Below, in pieces: positions 34,517 to 43,454 of a stretch of DNA of 64,000 nucleotides; position 1 is the stretch's first letter; each line of letters opens with the position of its first letter. The position numbers and the translations under genes were made by a program. The notes under the pieces are model-generated. The model made no database searches, was not told the DNA's origin, and saw nothing but the letters and a program-made list of their open reading frames with translations. This stretch comes from an uncultured Clostridia bacterium (GTDB taxonomy: Bacteria; Bacillota; Clostridia; Lachnospirales; Cellulosilyticaceae): contig CALJNR010000073.1 of NCBI GenBank assembly GCA_937981575.1, positions 1-64,000 of the forward strand, written 5' to 3'.

Positions 34517-34969
34517 TTGAATTGGACAATATTTTTTATTGTACTTGCAGTACTTGCTGTACTTATTGCTGGACTATATTTTTGGGGGAGAAACTTACAG
34601 AAAAAATATGATAGTCAGCAGCAGCTTATTAATCAGCATAAACAAGCTATGTCTATATTTGTAATAGATAAGAAAAGAGATCATGTGAGCAACCTGAAGC
34701 TTCCGAAACAAGTTAAGGAACAGCTTCCATGGATTTATAAAAAGCGTAAGATGCCAGTTGTTATTGCGAAAATTGGACCACAGATTCAGACACTTATGTG
34801 CGACGAAAAGATTTATAACAGCATTCCTGTAAAAAAGCAAATTAAAGTTGAACTTGCAGGGATACTTGTTGTGAATGTTTTATCCGGCAAACTTCCGGAG
34901 GTTAAGAAAAAAGGGTTTATATCTCAGCTCAAAGATAAGGCTATGCCTGCTAAAGCTGATAAAAAATAA
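34517..34969 (+). CDS. hypothetical membrane-anchored protein
   Basis: 150 residues from a TTG start 7 bases after AAAGGAGG. One N-terminal membrane helix (about 4-24) and a basic cytosolic part (very Lys-rich, with QQQLINQHKQ helical). VPVVIAKIGPQIQTLMC-like strands near 80-100 suggest a small soluble domain. I do not recognise it; it resembles clostridial single-pass proteins of unknown role. A strong terminator follows directly. Confidence 0.75.
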   Translation: MNWTIFFIVLAVLAVLIAGLYFWGRNLQKKYDSQQQLINQHKQAMSIFVIDKKRDHVSNLKLPKQVKEQLPWIYKKRKMPVVIAKIGPQIQTLMCDEKIYNSIPVKKQIKVELAGILVVNVLSGKLPEVKKKGFISQLKDKAMPAKADKK

Positions 34970-35005
34970 AGCTTGTATACTCTGAGTATACAAGCTTTAT
35001 TTTTT
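34968..35005 (+). terminator. terminator
   Basis: AAAGCTTGTATAC pairs perfectly with GTATACAAGCTTT around TCTGA, followed by ATTTTTTATT. The stop codon of the preceding gene abuts it. Confidence 0.92.
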
Positions 35006-35141
35006 ATTAAATTTATGACTTGTAGTATCTAAAACATTAATAAGGTTAATAATAATTGAAACAAACTCATATGTTTAAAACATGAAGCTTGTAAATGATA
35101 ATATACTAACTGACAGCAGAGATTGTAGAGGAGGAGGCCAA

Positions 35142-36002
35142 GTGAAAGAAAATGCAATTATATTTACAAAAAGATTAATTAAAAGATATGTTGCACACAA
35201 TATAGCAGCGACCAGTGCACAAATTGCTTATCACTGGATTATGGCATTTTTTCCATTTCTTATTTTCATTATTTCACTACTGACATATACCAGAATTCCA
35301 GTTATTATTTTAATGGAATACATTGCAAAGATTGTGCCTAGTTCTTTAGTTCCTTTTATTAGAAATACCATTAACCAATTTATTTTGTACAGAAGTACGG
35401 CACTTTTATCAGTTGGGATGCTTGTCACCCTTTGGTCAGGAGGAACGGCTGTTAATGCTCTCACAAGAGGTATTTATTTAGCTTACAACTCAAAACATGT
35501 TAAACCTTTTTGGCTTTCAAAACTGACAGCTGTTTTTTACACTATTTTACTCGCTGTGCTTATTATAGTTCTTATGATAAGCTTGGTGTTCGGAAACAGA
35601 TTGGGAGACTATGTTATGGAAAGTCTTCAAGTTAATAGAGGCATTTTTATGCCGATATGGAATCTAAGCAGGCTTATTATGCCGTTCATAGCACTAATTA
35701 TGATCCTATACAGTATTTATAGGGTGATTCCTAGAAAATATCTTAAATGCAAAAATGTATGGCCGGGAACACTATTCGTATCGTTTGGGTGGTACTTTTT
35801 CTCGCTTATTTTTTCTATATACGTAGATAATTATAGTAAGTATAACCAATTATATGGTAGTATAGGAGGTGTATTTGTTTTGCTGATATGGCTTTACTCA
35901 AGCTGTATGCTTCTTCTTCTCGGAGCAGAAATCAATGCACTTTATCAGGATATTAAAACAAATCACGTGATACGAAGAGGTGAACGTGTTAAACTCACAT
36001 AG
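35142..36002 (+). CDS. YihY/BrkB-family inner membrane protein
   Basis: 286 residues from GTG 35142, chosen because GAGGAGGCC lies 4 bases upstream; the ATG at 35082 has no SD. About six membrane helices, with MAFFPFLIFIISLL, LWSGGTAVNALTRGIYLAYN, PRKYLKCKNVWPGTL and YGSIGGVFVLLIWLYSSCMLLLLGAEINA as family marks. YihY proteins were once called ribonuclease BN; that is wrong for this family. Function unknown. First gene of the mpg-metF-metH string, 18 bases before mpg. Confidence 0.9.
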   Translation: MKENAIIFTKRLIKRYVAHNIAATSAQIAYHWIMAFFPFLIFIISLLTYTRIPVIILMEYIAKIVPSSLVPFIRNTINQFILYRSTALLSVGMLVTLWSGGTAVNALTRGIYLAYNSKHVKPFWLSKLTAVFYTILLAVLIIVLMISLVFGNRLGDYVMESLQVNRGIFMPIWNLSRLIMPFIALIMILYSIYRVIPRKYLKCKNVWPGTLFVSFGWYFFSLIFSIYVDNYSKYNQLYGSIGGVFVLLIWLYSSCMLLLLGAEINALYQDIKTNHVIRRGERVKLT

Positions 36003-36020
36003 ATTAAAGGAGTATTTTTT

Positions 36021-36644
36021 ATGCAGCCACTTCATCAAATATTTTATCTTAGAGACAGCTTAGTTGTAGCTCGAGATCTGCTGGGAAAAACACTGGTAAG
36101 GCAAGTTGGAGATAAACACTATGCATTTAAAATTGTTGAAACAGAAGCTTACAGAGGAGAATTTGATAAAGCTTCCCATGCCTACGGCGGCAAGTTGACT
36201 AATCGAACGAGGCCTATGTTTCAAGCGGGGGGAATCACCTATATTTACCTTATTTATGGCATGTATTATTGTCTCAATATTGTTACAAACAATGAGAGCA
36301 TTCCGCATGCTGTTCTAATTCGGGCCCTTCAGCCTTTAGATGATGAAGCCATTAGGTATGCTGCACTTAACAGACCCATTAAATCCAAAAAGGTGCAGGA
36401 TCTCACTAATGGACCTGGAAAGCTCTGCAAAGCCTTAGTCATAGATAAAACCTTAAATGAAGTGGATGTTACAGAAAAAGGCAGTTTATGGATTGCTGAG
36501 AGTATTACAGAAGAGAATAATATGAAGGACTTCGAGATTATAGAAGATAAAAGAATTAATATTCCTTACGCCATGGAATATCAAGATGTTTTATGGCGGT
36601 TTTATATTAACCATAATCAGTTTGTATCAGTACTAAAAAAATAA
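36021..36644 (+). CDS. mpg: 3-methyladenine DNA glycosylase (AAG/MPG type)
   Basis: 207 residues, SD AAAGGAG. It removes alkylated and deaminated purines in base excision repair. Signature elements are ARDLLGKTLVRQ at the N-terminus, the catalytic Glu in VETEAYRGE, DKASHAYGGKLTNRTRPMF, the Tyr that inserts in the groove (YLIYGMYYCLNIVTN), and LTNGPGKLCKAL. It lies between YihY and metF with 18- and 16-base gaps. Confidence 0.94.
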   Translation: MQPLHQIFYLRDSLVVARDLLGKTLVRQVGDKHYAFKIVETEAYRGEFDKASHAYGGKLTNRTRPMFQAGGITYIYLIYGMYYCLNIVTNNESIPHAVLIRALQPLDDEAIRYAALNRPIKSKKVQDLTNGPGKLCKALVIDKTLNEVDVTEKGSLWIAESITEENNMKDFEIIEDKRINIPYAMEYQDVLWRFYINHNQFVSVLKK

Positions 36645-36660
36645 TAAAGCGGTGATGAAC

Positions 36661-37539
36661 ATGTTTGAAAAAGAAATTCTTCAGTCTAAAAACCCTACCT
36701 TTTCGTTTGAAATTTTTCCGCCGAAGGGGGTAGGGAATTTAGAATCTATCTATGACGCAGTAGATGCCCTTGCAAGTTTAATGCCAGACTTTATCAGCGT
36801 CACATACGGAGCTGGGGGAAGCAGCAGAGACAATACTGTAGAAATTGCATCGGTTATTCAGAATAAGTATAATATCCCCACTCTTGCACATTTAACCTGT
36901 GTGGGGAGTACTAAGCTTGAGATGGACAACATTCTCGGTGCGCTAAGTGAAAAAGGTATCAAAAATATCTTGGCATTAAGAGGAGATTTAAACGAAGAAG
37001 CTGTTTTAGGAGAGTTTAAATATGCTTCAGATCTTATTACATACATAAAAGACAAATATAACTTTAATATAGTCAGTGCTTGTTACCCAGAAAAACATTT
37101 AGAGGCCTATAGTATGGCATCAGACTTGCAGCATCTTAAATATAAAGTTAACAGTGGAGCAGATATGTTGGTATCACAGCTCTTTTTTGATAATGAAGTC
37201 TTTTATCGCTTTCTTGATAAGACAAGAGTGCTTGGAATAGAAGTGCCTATTATTGCAGGGATAATGCCCATAACCTCACCAAAACAAATTGAGAGAATGG
37301 TTTCATTATGCGGAGCTACAGTTCCAGAAACAGTTCAGAAGTTTGTAAAAGCTTATGGGCACAACAGCATGGCAATAAAAGAAGCTGGAATTGCCTATGC
37401 GACGCAGCAAATTATTGATCTTCTTGCCCACGGCGTAGATGGTATTCACCTTTATACGATGAACCAGGCAGATATTGCGAAACGTATTGCAGAAAATTTA
37501 AGAGGTATTCTTTATTCGTTAAAAGTAAAGAGGGCATAG
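36661..37539 (+). CDS. metF: methylenetetrahydrofolate reductase
   Basis: 292 residues. I choose ATG 36661 because GGTGAT (the 3' half of the SD consensus) ends 4 bases before it; GTG 36652 and ATG 36655 lie in the SD. It reduces 5,10-methylene-THF to 5-methyl-THF. FSFEIFPPKG, ISVTYGAGGSSRDNTV, LAHLTCVG, NILALRGDL and VSQLFFDNEVFYRF are the FAD and folate barrel motifs. Followed after 2 bases by the MetH reactivation-like protein and MetH, the user of its product. Confidence 0.95.
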   Translation: MFEKEILQSKNPTFSFEIFPPKGVGNLESIYDAVDALASLMPDFISVTYGAGGSSRDNTVEIASVIQNKYNIPTLAHLTCVGSTKLEMDNILGALSEKGIKNILALRGDLNEEAVLGEFKYASDLITYIKDKYNFNIVSACYPEKHLEAYSMASDLQHLKYKVNSGADMLVSQLFFDNEVFYRFLDKTRVLGIEVPIIAGIMPITSPKQIERMVSLCGATVPETVQKFVKAYGHNSMAIKEAGIAYATQQIIDLLAHGVDGIHLYTMNQADIAKRIAENLRGILYSLKVKRA

Positions 37540-37541
37540 AG

Positions 37542-38213
37542 ATGAATATTTCAAGTCTAATGATTCAAGATGCACTTCGGTATATGCAGGTTCCAAAATC
37601 GAAGGCTGGTGATGAAACACTTCAAAAAATAATAGATGGATTCAATAAACTTTACCAAATAAGCACCCCAAAATACATTTATCATAGTTTCCATATTAGG
37701 AAGGACAACTTGGTAACTGAATTTGAAGGGACAAGTTTCGAGGTTAAAAGCTCAGATCTTACAAAGCTTTTTGAAAGCTGTCAAAGATGTTATCTTTTAG
37801 CAGCGACACTCGGGCAGTCTGTGGACAGGGAGATCGGGATAAAGCAAAAGGTAGATATGCTGGATGCAGTCATATTAGATGCATGTGCCTCTGTTTTAAT
37901 AGAAAAGCTATGTGATGAAGCAGAGCAGAAAATTGCAGCAGAAGTTTCGGACGGCGAATTTCTTACCATGAGGTTCAGCCCAGGATATGGAGATGTCCCC
38001 CTAGAAGTGCAGCAGGAACTTATAGAGGTGATGGTGGCTGCTAAAAAAATAGGATTAAGCCTTACATATACTAATATGCTTATTCCTACAAAGTCTATAA
38101 CAGCTTTTATCGGTATATCTTCAAAAAAAGAAAATAGAATGAAAAACTGCGGGGCATGCAACTTAGCAGCCAGCTGTTTATATAAGGAAAGAGGGAATCG
38201 ATGTGGTTTATAA
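37542..38213 (+). CDS. separate B12-dependent methionine synthase activation-domain protein
   Basis: 223 residues, SD AGAGGG before ATG. It resembles the SAM-binding reactivation domain that E. coli MetH carries at its C-terminus (RFSPGYGDVPLEVQQEL is the conserved RxxPGYG-like motif). In E. coli this domain re-methylates oxidised cobalamin using SAM and an electron donor. The Cys cluster at the end (CGACNLAASC, and a final CGL) is an extra feature seen in clostridial copies. It overlaps metH by 11 bases, so translation is coupled. Redox partner unknown. Confidence 0.85.
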   Translation: MNISSLMIQDALRYMQVPKSKAGDETLQKIIDGFNKLYQISTPKYIYHSFHIRKDNLVTEFEGTSFEVKSSDLTKLFESCQRCYLLAATLGQSVDREIGIKQKVDMLDAVILDACASVLIEKLCDEAEQKIAAEVSDGEFLTMRFSPGYGDVPLEVQQELIEVMVAAKKIGLSLTYTNMLIPTKSITAFIGISSKKENRMKNCGACNLAASCLYKERGNRCGL

Positions 38214-40590
38214 TGTATTAGAAAAAAAACGGCTGATTTTTGATGGTGCGATGGGGACGGTTCTCCAAAATCGAGGGTTGAAACTAGGAGAACTTCCAGA
38301 AAGTTATAATTTCACCCATGCAGAAGTGGTGCAAAGTATTCATAGAGACTACTTAAAGGCAGGGGCTAATTTTGTTACAACTAATACTTTTGGGGCGAAC
38401 AGATATAAAATGCAAAAACTGCCTTATACAGTAGAAGAAATCATTATGCAGGCGGCAAAACTTGCAAGAAATGCAGCTAAGGATTTTCCGGAAGCTTACG
38501 TAGCGTTAGATGTAGGACCAAGCGGAAGAGTTCTACAGCCTGTAGGAGATACTCCCTTTGAAGAGGTTTACGAAGTTTTCAAAGAACAAGTTGTAGCTGG
38601 GGAAAAGGCAGGCTGTGACGTGGTTCTCTTTGAAACATTTACGGATTTATATGAACTAAAAGCTGCTGTACTTGCAGCTAAGGAAAATACATCCCTTCCT
38701 ATCTTCTGTACGATGAGCTTTGAAGAGAATGAGCGAACCTTTTTTGGCACAAGTATTGAGGCGATGGTTCTGACTTTAGAAAGCCTTGGCGTACAGGCTC
38801 TTGGCGTAAATTGCTCCCTTGGGCCAAAACAGCTTGTGCCGATTGTTAACAAGATACTTAGATATGCTTCGATTCCAGTTATGATCCAGCCGAATGCAGG
38901 GCTTCCAACCGTAGGCGGGGCAGCAGCAACTTATGATATTACTGCCGAGCAGTTTGCAGAGTATATGAAGACATTTGCTGAATGCGGCATAAGTATACTC
39001 GGAGGGTGCTGCGGAACAACTGAAGAGTATATAGAAAAAACGGTTAAAAAGATTGCAGAGCTTCCTTATCTGTTTCAGCCAAAAGAAAGACTTACGGGGG
39101 TTTGCAGTCATTCAGAAGCGGTATTTTTTGATGATGTTGTGATCATTGGCGAAAGGCTTAATCCTACAGGGAAAAAGATGCTTCAGGCAGCTCTTAGAAA
39201 TCATGATATGGATTATATTCTAAGAGAGGCTATCATGCAGCAGGAACAGGGTGCTCACGTTTTAGATGTTAACATGGGACTTCCAGATATAGATGAGGTA
39301 GAAATGCTAAAACATGCTGTAGCTGAACTTCAGGGAATTATTACTCTGCCTCTTCAAATTGACTCTTCGAATCCTAAGGCGTTAGAAGCAGCAGCTAGAA
39401 TCTATAATGGAAAACCTATTCTTAATTCTGTAAATGGTAAGAATGAAAGCTTAGAAACCATTTTACCTATTGCTAAAAAATATGGCGCATGTGTTTTGGG
39501 ATTAACATTAGATGAAAAAGGTATTCCAAATTCAGCAGAAGAAAGACTTGCAATTGCTGAAAAAATAGTAGAAACTGCAGTTCAAATGGGTATTCCCAAA
39601 CAAGATATTCTTATCGACTGTCTTGTAGTTACTGCATCAGCTCAGCAGGATTTGGTGATAGAAACACTAAAAGCTGTAAGGCTCGTTAAAGAAAAGTTAG
39701 GGGTAAAGACTGTGCTTGGCGTAAGCAATGTTTCGTTTGGACTGCCTAATAGACCAGTTATTAACAAAACTATGCTTGCCATGGCCCTTATGCAAGGACT
39801 TGATGCGCCTATCATGAATCCAGGGGACGCAGGAATGGCTGAAACAATCCGGGCTTACAGAGTACTAAATGGTAAGGACGAAGATTCAAAAGAATATACA
39901 ACTTTCTATATGGATGCGCAAAATAGCGAAGCAGACAAAGTAAACGAGGCTGCACCTAAAGAATCTTTAGATCTCAGACAGAGTATTATAAGCGGGCTTA
40001 AGGAAGAAACGAAGATGTTGACAGACGAGCATTTAAAGGCGATGGCGCCTTTGGAGATTATTGAAACTTATATCGTACCAGCCCTTAATGAAGTTGGCAT
40101 TCTTTACGAAAATCAAAAAATTTATTTGCCACAGCTTATAAAATCAGCGGAAGCAGCTAAAAAATCTTTTGAAGTGCTTCAGAAAGAATTGGTAAAAACC
40201 AATACGGAGCATACGCTAAGCAAAACAAAAGTCGTATTGGCTACTGTTTATGGAGATATTCATGATATTGGAAAAAATATAGTTAAAGTTATTATGGAGA
40301 ATTATAATTTTGATGTCATAGATCTTGGCAAAGACGTGCCAGCAGAGAAAGTTGTTGAAGCTGTCAAAAGCCATCAAGCTAAAATAGTAGGGCTGAGTGC
40401 ACTGATGACTACCACTGTCAGCAGTATGAAAGATACAATTGCTGCCCTAAGAGCGCAGTGTCCAGATACTAAGATTATAGTTGGCGGCGCGGTGCTAACA
40501 AAAGAACTTGCAGCTTATGTTAACGCAGATTTTTATGCGAAAGATGCCATGGAAACCGTTAAAGTTGCACAGAATATAGTCACCTGTTAA
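38203..40590 (+). CDS. metH: cobalamin-dependent methionine synthase, without the reactivation domain
   Basis: 795 residues from GTG 38203. Domains in order: homocysteine-binding (about 1-290) with zinc Cys in GVNCSLGP (about 205) and GGCCGTT (about 268); pterin-binding (about 310-560) with IGERLNPTGKK and the folate-binding ILNSVNGK; cap (about 590-670); B12-binding with GDIHDIGKNIV near 685 (DxHxxG binds cobalt). The C-terminal SAM domain of E. coli MetH is missing and is encoded by the overlapping gene upstream. It transfers methyl from methyl-THF (made by MetF) to homocysteine. No S-box leader is seen for this operon. Confidence 0.95.
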   Translation: MVYNVLEKKRLIFDGAMGTVLQNRGLKLGELPESYNFTHAEVVQSIHRDYLKAGANFVTTNTFGANRYKMQKLPYTVEEIIMQAAKLARNAAKDFPEAYVALDVGPSGRVLQPVGDTPFEEVYEVFKEQVVAGEKAGCDVVLFETFTDLYELKAAVLAAKENTSLPIFCTMSFEENERTFFGTSIEAMVLTLESLGVQALGVNCSLGPKQLVPIVNKILRYASIPVMIQPNAGLPTVGGAAATYDITAEQFAEYMKTFAECGISILGGCCGTTEEYIEKTVKKIAELPYLFQPKERLTGVCSHSEAVFFDDVVIIGERLNPTGKKMLQAALRNHDMDYILREAIMQQEQGAHVLDVNMGLPDIDEVEMLKHAVAELQGIITLPLQIDSSNPKALEAAARIYNGKPILNSVNGKNESLETILPIAKKYGACVLGLTLDEKGIPNSAEERLAIAEKIVETAVQMGIPKQDILIDCLVVTASAQQDLVIETLKAVRLVKEKLGVKTVLGVSNVSFGLPNRPVINKTMLAMALMQGLDAPIMNPGDAGMAETIRAYRVLNGKDEDSKEYTTFYMDAQNSEADKVNEAAPKESLDLRQSIISGLKEETKMLTDEHLKAMAPLEIIETYIVPALNEVGILYENQKIYLPQLIKSAEAAKKSFEVLQKELVKTNTEHTLSKTKVVLATVYGDIHDIGKNIVKVIMENYNFDVIDLGKDVPAEKVVEAVKSHQAKIVGLSALMTTTVSSMKDTIAALRAQCPDTKIIVGGAVLTKELAAYVNADFYAKDAMETVKVAQNIVTC

Positions 40591-40689
40591 AAAAATAAGT
40601 GAGACTAAAAATAATTTTGATATTCTATTTGCTTTTATTGTTAACATAGTATAAATTAGTAATATGAGAATTTGTATGTTTTTTATGCT

Positions 40690-40765
40690 AATAAGCGTAA
40701 TAGAAATGAATCATTTAGCAGATGGATCTTGTACATTGTGTATCGAGGCAGTAGGTATGCTTATT
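40690..40765 (+). other. possible structured leader before the GGDEF gene
   Basis: AATAAGCGTA (40690-40699) can pair with TATGCTTATT (40756-40765) with one G-T, closing a 56-base interior. It lies in the 210-base gap after metH, 38 bases before the GGDEF start. It matches no riboswitch consensus I can recall (no GEMM marks). No clear terminator follows. Confidence 0.35.
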
Positions 40766-40802
40766 CAAATGGAATAGTTTTACTTAAGGAGGGGAACACA
40801 AG

Positions 40803-41879
40803 ATGGATAGTGAACTAATGAGTCAGCAGCAGTCATCTTTAGAATATTTAGAGATAGAACTGCAGCAGCAAAGAGGCATGTTATGGCTTTTTGGTGAAAT
40901 TATGAAAGAAGCTGTTAACATAAGTTCTTTCAAGCAGCTTATGGCGATATTAACAGATATGTTAATGGGGGTAATGGGCGTTACAACCTGCTATCTTTGG
41001 ATCGCTCAGGAAGACAAGTATAAAGTGTATTTTAGAAGTGTAGAGCTGCAGAACGACTTTAGGGAAACTAAAGTTATGGACATTCCAGCTTCTTTAAAAG
41101 ATTTGCAAGGCTCCTATACCTTTTCAAGAGAAGAAATCGTAAGTCCGCTTATTGAATGTATCAATGTTCCCTTATCCAGGTTTGCTGTTCCCCTGAAGAA
41201 TTTTAACGATAACAGCATCTTTGGAGCGTTGGTATTAGAGCACGAAGAGCCTAACTTTTTTACGGATAATACAATTGCTTTTTTTGAAACCTTAACGATA
41301 TTTATTTCAATCAATGCTCAAAACTCAAGGCTTCTGCAGACTGTCTCAAAAGAGTCGCAAACAGATCCGCTGACAGGAGCCTATAATAGAAGGCATCTTC
41401 AAAAAGCACTGGAGAAGGTTTACAAAGCTAAGAAAATCATGACTGTAGCAGTTGTAGATACAGATAATTTTAAGCAGGTTAACGATATGCTTGGCCATTT
41501 AAAGGGCGATACGGTACTTAAGGCTATTGCTCAGCTGGCAAAAGGATCTGTAAGAGAATACGGCGGAGAAGTCGTAAGGTATGGCGGAGATGAATTCGTT
41601 ATACTTATCCCTATTCCGATAGAAGAAGCTATTCATATTTTAGAAGAATTCAGAAGAGGTGTATATTATATTCAGCTGACTTATGACATTGATATTCCAG
41701 TAACTGTAACATTAGGGGCGTGTTCATATCCTGATATGGCTGAAGATCCGCATCAAGCTGTAAGAGCTGCAGATAATGCACTGATTAGGGGCAAAATGAA
41801 AGGTAAAAATCGTGTGGTACTGGCTATAGAAGAAGACATAAAAAAGAGTGTGCTTCTTAACCCTGAGGTTACTACCTGA
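40803..41879 (+). CDS. diguanylate cyclase with N-terminal GAF domain
   Basis: 358 residues, SD AAGGAGGGGA. A GAF-like sensor domain occupies about 35-185, followed by a GGDEF domain (about 190-350). The active loop RYGGDEFVILIP is intact at about 260, and NFKQVNDMLGHLKGD gives the substrate and metal contacts. The I-site RxxD expected at -9 to -6 is Glu-Tyr-Gly-Gly, so product inhibition through the primary I-site is not expected. It makes c-di-GMP from two GTP. No membrane helix or signal, so a soluble sensor. The ligand of the GAF domain is unknown. Confidence 0.92.
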   Translation: MDSELMSQQQSSLEYLEIELQQQRGMLWLFGEIMKEAVNISSFKQLMAILTDMLMGVMGVTTCYLWIAQEDKYKVYFRSVELQNDFRETKVMDIPASLKDLQGSYTFSREEIVSPLIECINVPLSRFAVPLKNFNDNSIFGALVLEHEEPNFFTDNTIAFFETLTIFISINAQNSRLLQTVSKESQTDPLTGAYNRRHLQKALEKVYKAKKIMTVAVVDTDNFKQVNDMLGHLKGDTVLKAIAQLAKGSVREYGGEVVRYGGDEFVILIPIPIEEAIHILEEFRRGVYYIQLTYDIDIPVTVTLGACSYPDMAEDPHQAVRAADNALIRGKMKGKNRVVLAIEEDIKKSVLLNPEVTT

Positions 41880-41908
41880 AGTTAAGACTTTAATTGGCTG
41901 ACGGCGTC

Positions 41909-41937
41909 TTGTACTTGGAAAATATATGTTGTATAAT
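41909..41937 (+). promoter_or_regulatory. sigma-A promoter for wecB-atp operon
   Basis: -35 TTGTAC (41909-41914), 17 bases, -10 TATAAT (41932-41937); start near 41944, giving a leader of about 95 bases before wecB. Confidence 0.75.
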
Positions 41938-41967
41938 GTCTTATTAACGTTATTTTTATCTAAATGA

Positions 41968-42005
41968 AAAAGATTACCTGCCTATAAGGTAGGCAGATAA
42001 TCTTT
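41968..42005 (+). other. stem-loop in the wecB leader
   Basis: AAAGATTA-C-CTGCCTA pairs with TAGGCAG-A-TAATCTTT around TAAGG. No T-tract follows, so it is probably not a terminator. It could be the 3' end of the DGC message or a stabiliser of the wecB-atp mRNA 5' end. Confidence 0.5.
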
Positions 42006-42037
42006 AGAAATACTTAAATATGAGGAGTAATTAACAA

Positions 42038-43192
42038 ATGAACAAAATAAAAGTAATGAGTGTATTCGGCACCCGTCCGGAAGCTGTTAAGATGGCTCCG
42101 CTTGTTAAAGAATTAGAAAGATATGATGAACTTGAAAGTATAGTATGTGTAACGGCACAGCATAGAGAGATGTTAGATCAAGTGCTTGATATATTTAAAC
42201 TAGAAGCTCATTATGATTTAAATATTATGAAAGACAGACAGACACTAACAGGCATTACTGTTAGAGTTTTAGAAGGCTTAGAGAAGGTTTTAGATGAGGT
42301 GCGTCCAGACATCGTTCTTGTCCATGGAGATACAACCACCTCTTTTGTTTCTGCCCTTGCGGCATTTTATAAGCAGATTAAAGTAGGTCATGTAGAAGCT
42401 GGGCTTAGAACTTATAACAGGTATGAGCCTTTTCCTGAGGAGATGAATAGAAAACTTACAGGATCACTAACTAATCTCCATTTTTCACCTACCCCTCTTG
42501 CAAAGGAAAATCTGCTTAGAGAGGGAATAGAAGAAGAAAGTATTTTTGTTACAGGGAATACGGTAATAGATGCGCTTAAAACAACAATAGAAGAAGACTA
42601 CATATTTTCTGAAGAAAAGTTGAATGCTATTCATTATGCGAAGCAGAAAGTTATTACAATGACTGCACACCGCAGAGAAAATTTAGGAGAGCCTTTAGAG
42701 AACATATGCAGTGCTGTACGGGAAATCGCCCTCGAACATGAAGATGTTGAGGTTGTTTATGCTGTGCATAAAAATCCTGCGGTAAGAGAAGTGGCAGAAA
42801 AGATACTTGGAGATGTTCCAAGGGTACATCTAGTTGAGCCGCTGGATATTAAAGACATGCATAACTTAATGCGAAGGTCTTATCTGGTACTTACAGATTC
42901 AGGCGGGCTTCAGGAAGAGGTTCCTTCGCTTGGAAAACCTGTACTTGTTCTTAGGAATGTAACTGAAAGACCCGAAGGGATTGAAGCAGGAACCCTGAAG
43001 CTGGCTGGGGTAGAAAAGGATACAATCTATCAGCTTACGAAAGAACTGCTTACCAATAAAGAACTTTATGGTCAAATGGCACAGGCCAAAAATCCGTTTG
43101 GTGATGGGGAAGCTTCAAGGAGAATAGCTGAAGCGATTCTCTATCATTTTAGCAAAGAAGCTAAAAGGCCAGAAGATTATCAGTATAAATAA
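42038..43192 (+). CDS. wecB: UDP-N-acetylglucosamine 2-epimerase (non-hydrolysing)
   Basis: 384 residues, SD GAGGAG. It interconverts UDP-GlcNAc and UDP-ManNAc for cell-wall polymer synthesis. N-terminal MSVFGTRPEAVKMAPLV, HGDTTTSFVSALAAFY, VGHVEAGLRTY, TMTAHRRENLG and LTDSGGLQEEVPSLGKPVLVLRN are the expected active-site motifs. In Firmicutes it commonly stands right before the atp operon, as here. Its partner wecA/tagO has been separated from it in this genome. Confidence 0.95.
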   Translation: MNKIKVMSVFGTRPEAVKMAPLVKELERYDELESIVCVTAQHREMLDQVLDIFKLEAHYDLNIMKDRQTLTGITVRVLEGLEKVLDEVRPDIVLVHGDTTTSFVSALAAFYKQIKVGHVEAGLRTYNRYEPFPEEMNRKLTGSLTNLHFSPTPLAKENLLREGIEEESIFVTGNTVIDALKTTIEEDYIFSEEKLNAIHYAKQKVITMTAHRRENLGEPLENICSAVREIALEHEDVEVVYAVHKNPAVREVAEKILGDVPRVHLVEPLDIKDMHNLMRRSYLVLTDSGGLQEEVPSLGKPVLVLRNVTERPEGIEAGTLKLAGVEKDTIYQLTKELLTNKELYGQMAQAKNPFGDGEASRRIAEAILYHFSKEAKRPEDYQYK

Positions 43193-43226
43193 TGAATACT
43201 TCTAGTCCATAGGAGGGGGTTTGAAA

Positions 43227-43454
43227 ATGAAAAATAGTAGTTGGGCACGTTCTTTAGTTCTGATATCCCAGTTAGGCATTTCTATGATTATTCCTATTTT
43301 GTTATGTACACTAATAGGTGTATTTTTAGATAACAAAATACATTCAGAGCCGTGGCTTACTATCATTTTTATCCTCTTAGGGGTAGGGGCAGCTTTTAGA
43401 AATATGTTTTACATGACAAGTAAAGAAATGAAGAAAGGGAAAAAAGATGAATAA
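43227..43454 (+). CDS. atpZ: AtpZ/AtpI-type small membrane protein of the F-ATPase operon
   Basis: 75 residues from ATG 43227 (AGGAGG is 10 bases away; TTG 43221 is too close). Two membrane helices (GISMIIPILLCTLIGVFLDN and WLTIIFILLGVGAAFRNM) around a short loop match the AtpZ/AtpI family found first in many atp operons. It is thought to help c-ring assembly or to bind divalent ions. It overlaps atpI by 8 bases. Confidence 0.82.
   Translation: MKNSSWARSLVLISQLGISMIIPILLCTLIGVFLDNKIHSEPWLTIIFILLGVGAAFRNMFYMTSKEMKKGKKDE

Noticed and set aside
36003-36660. S-box (SAM) riboswitch for metF-metH
   Set aside because: Gaps in the operon are 8-18 bases and upstream of YihY I see no S-box core or terminator.
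40591-40802. c-di-GMP (GEMM) riboswitch before the GGDEF gene
   Set aside because: A stem is possible, but the GEMM core and tetraloop receptor sequences are not there.
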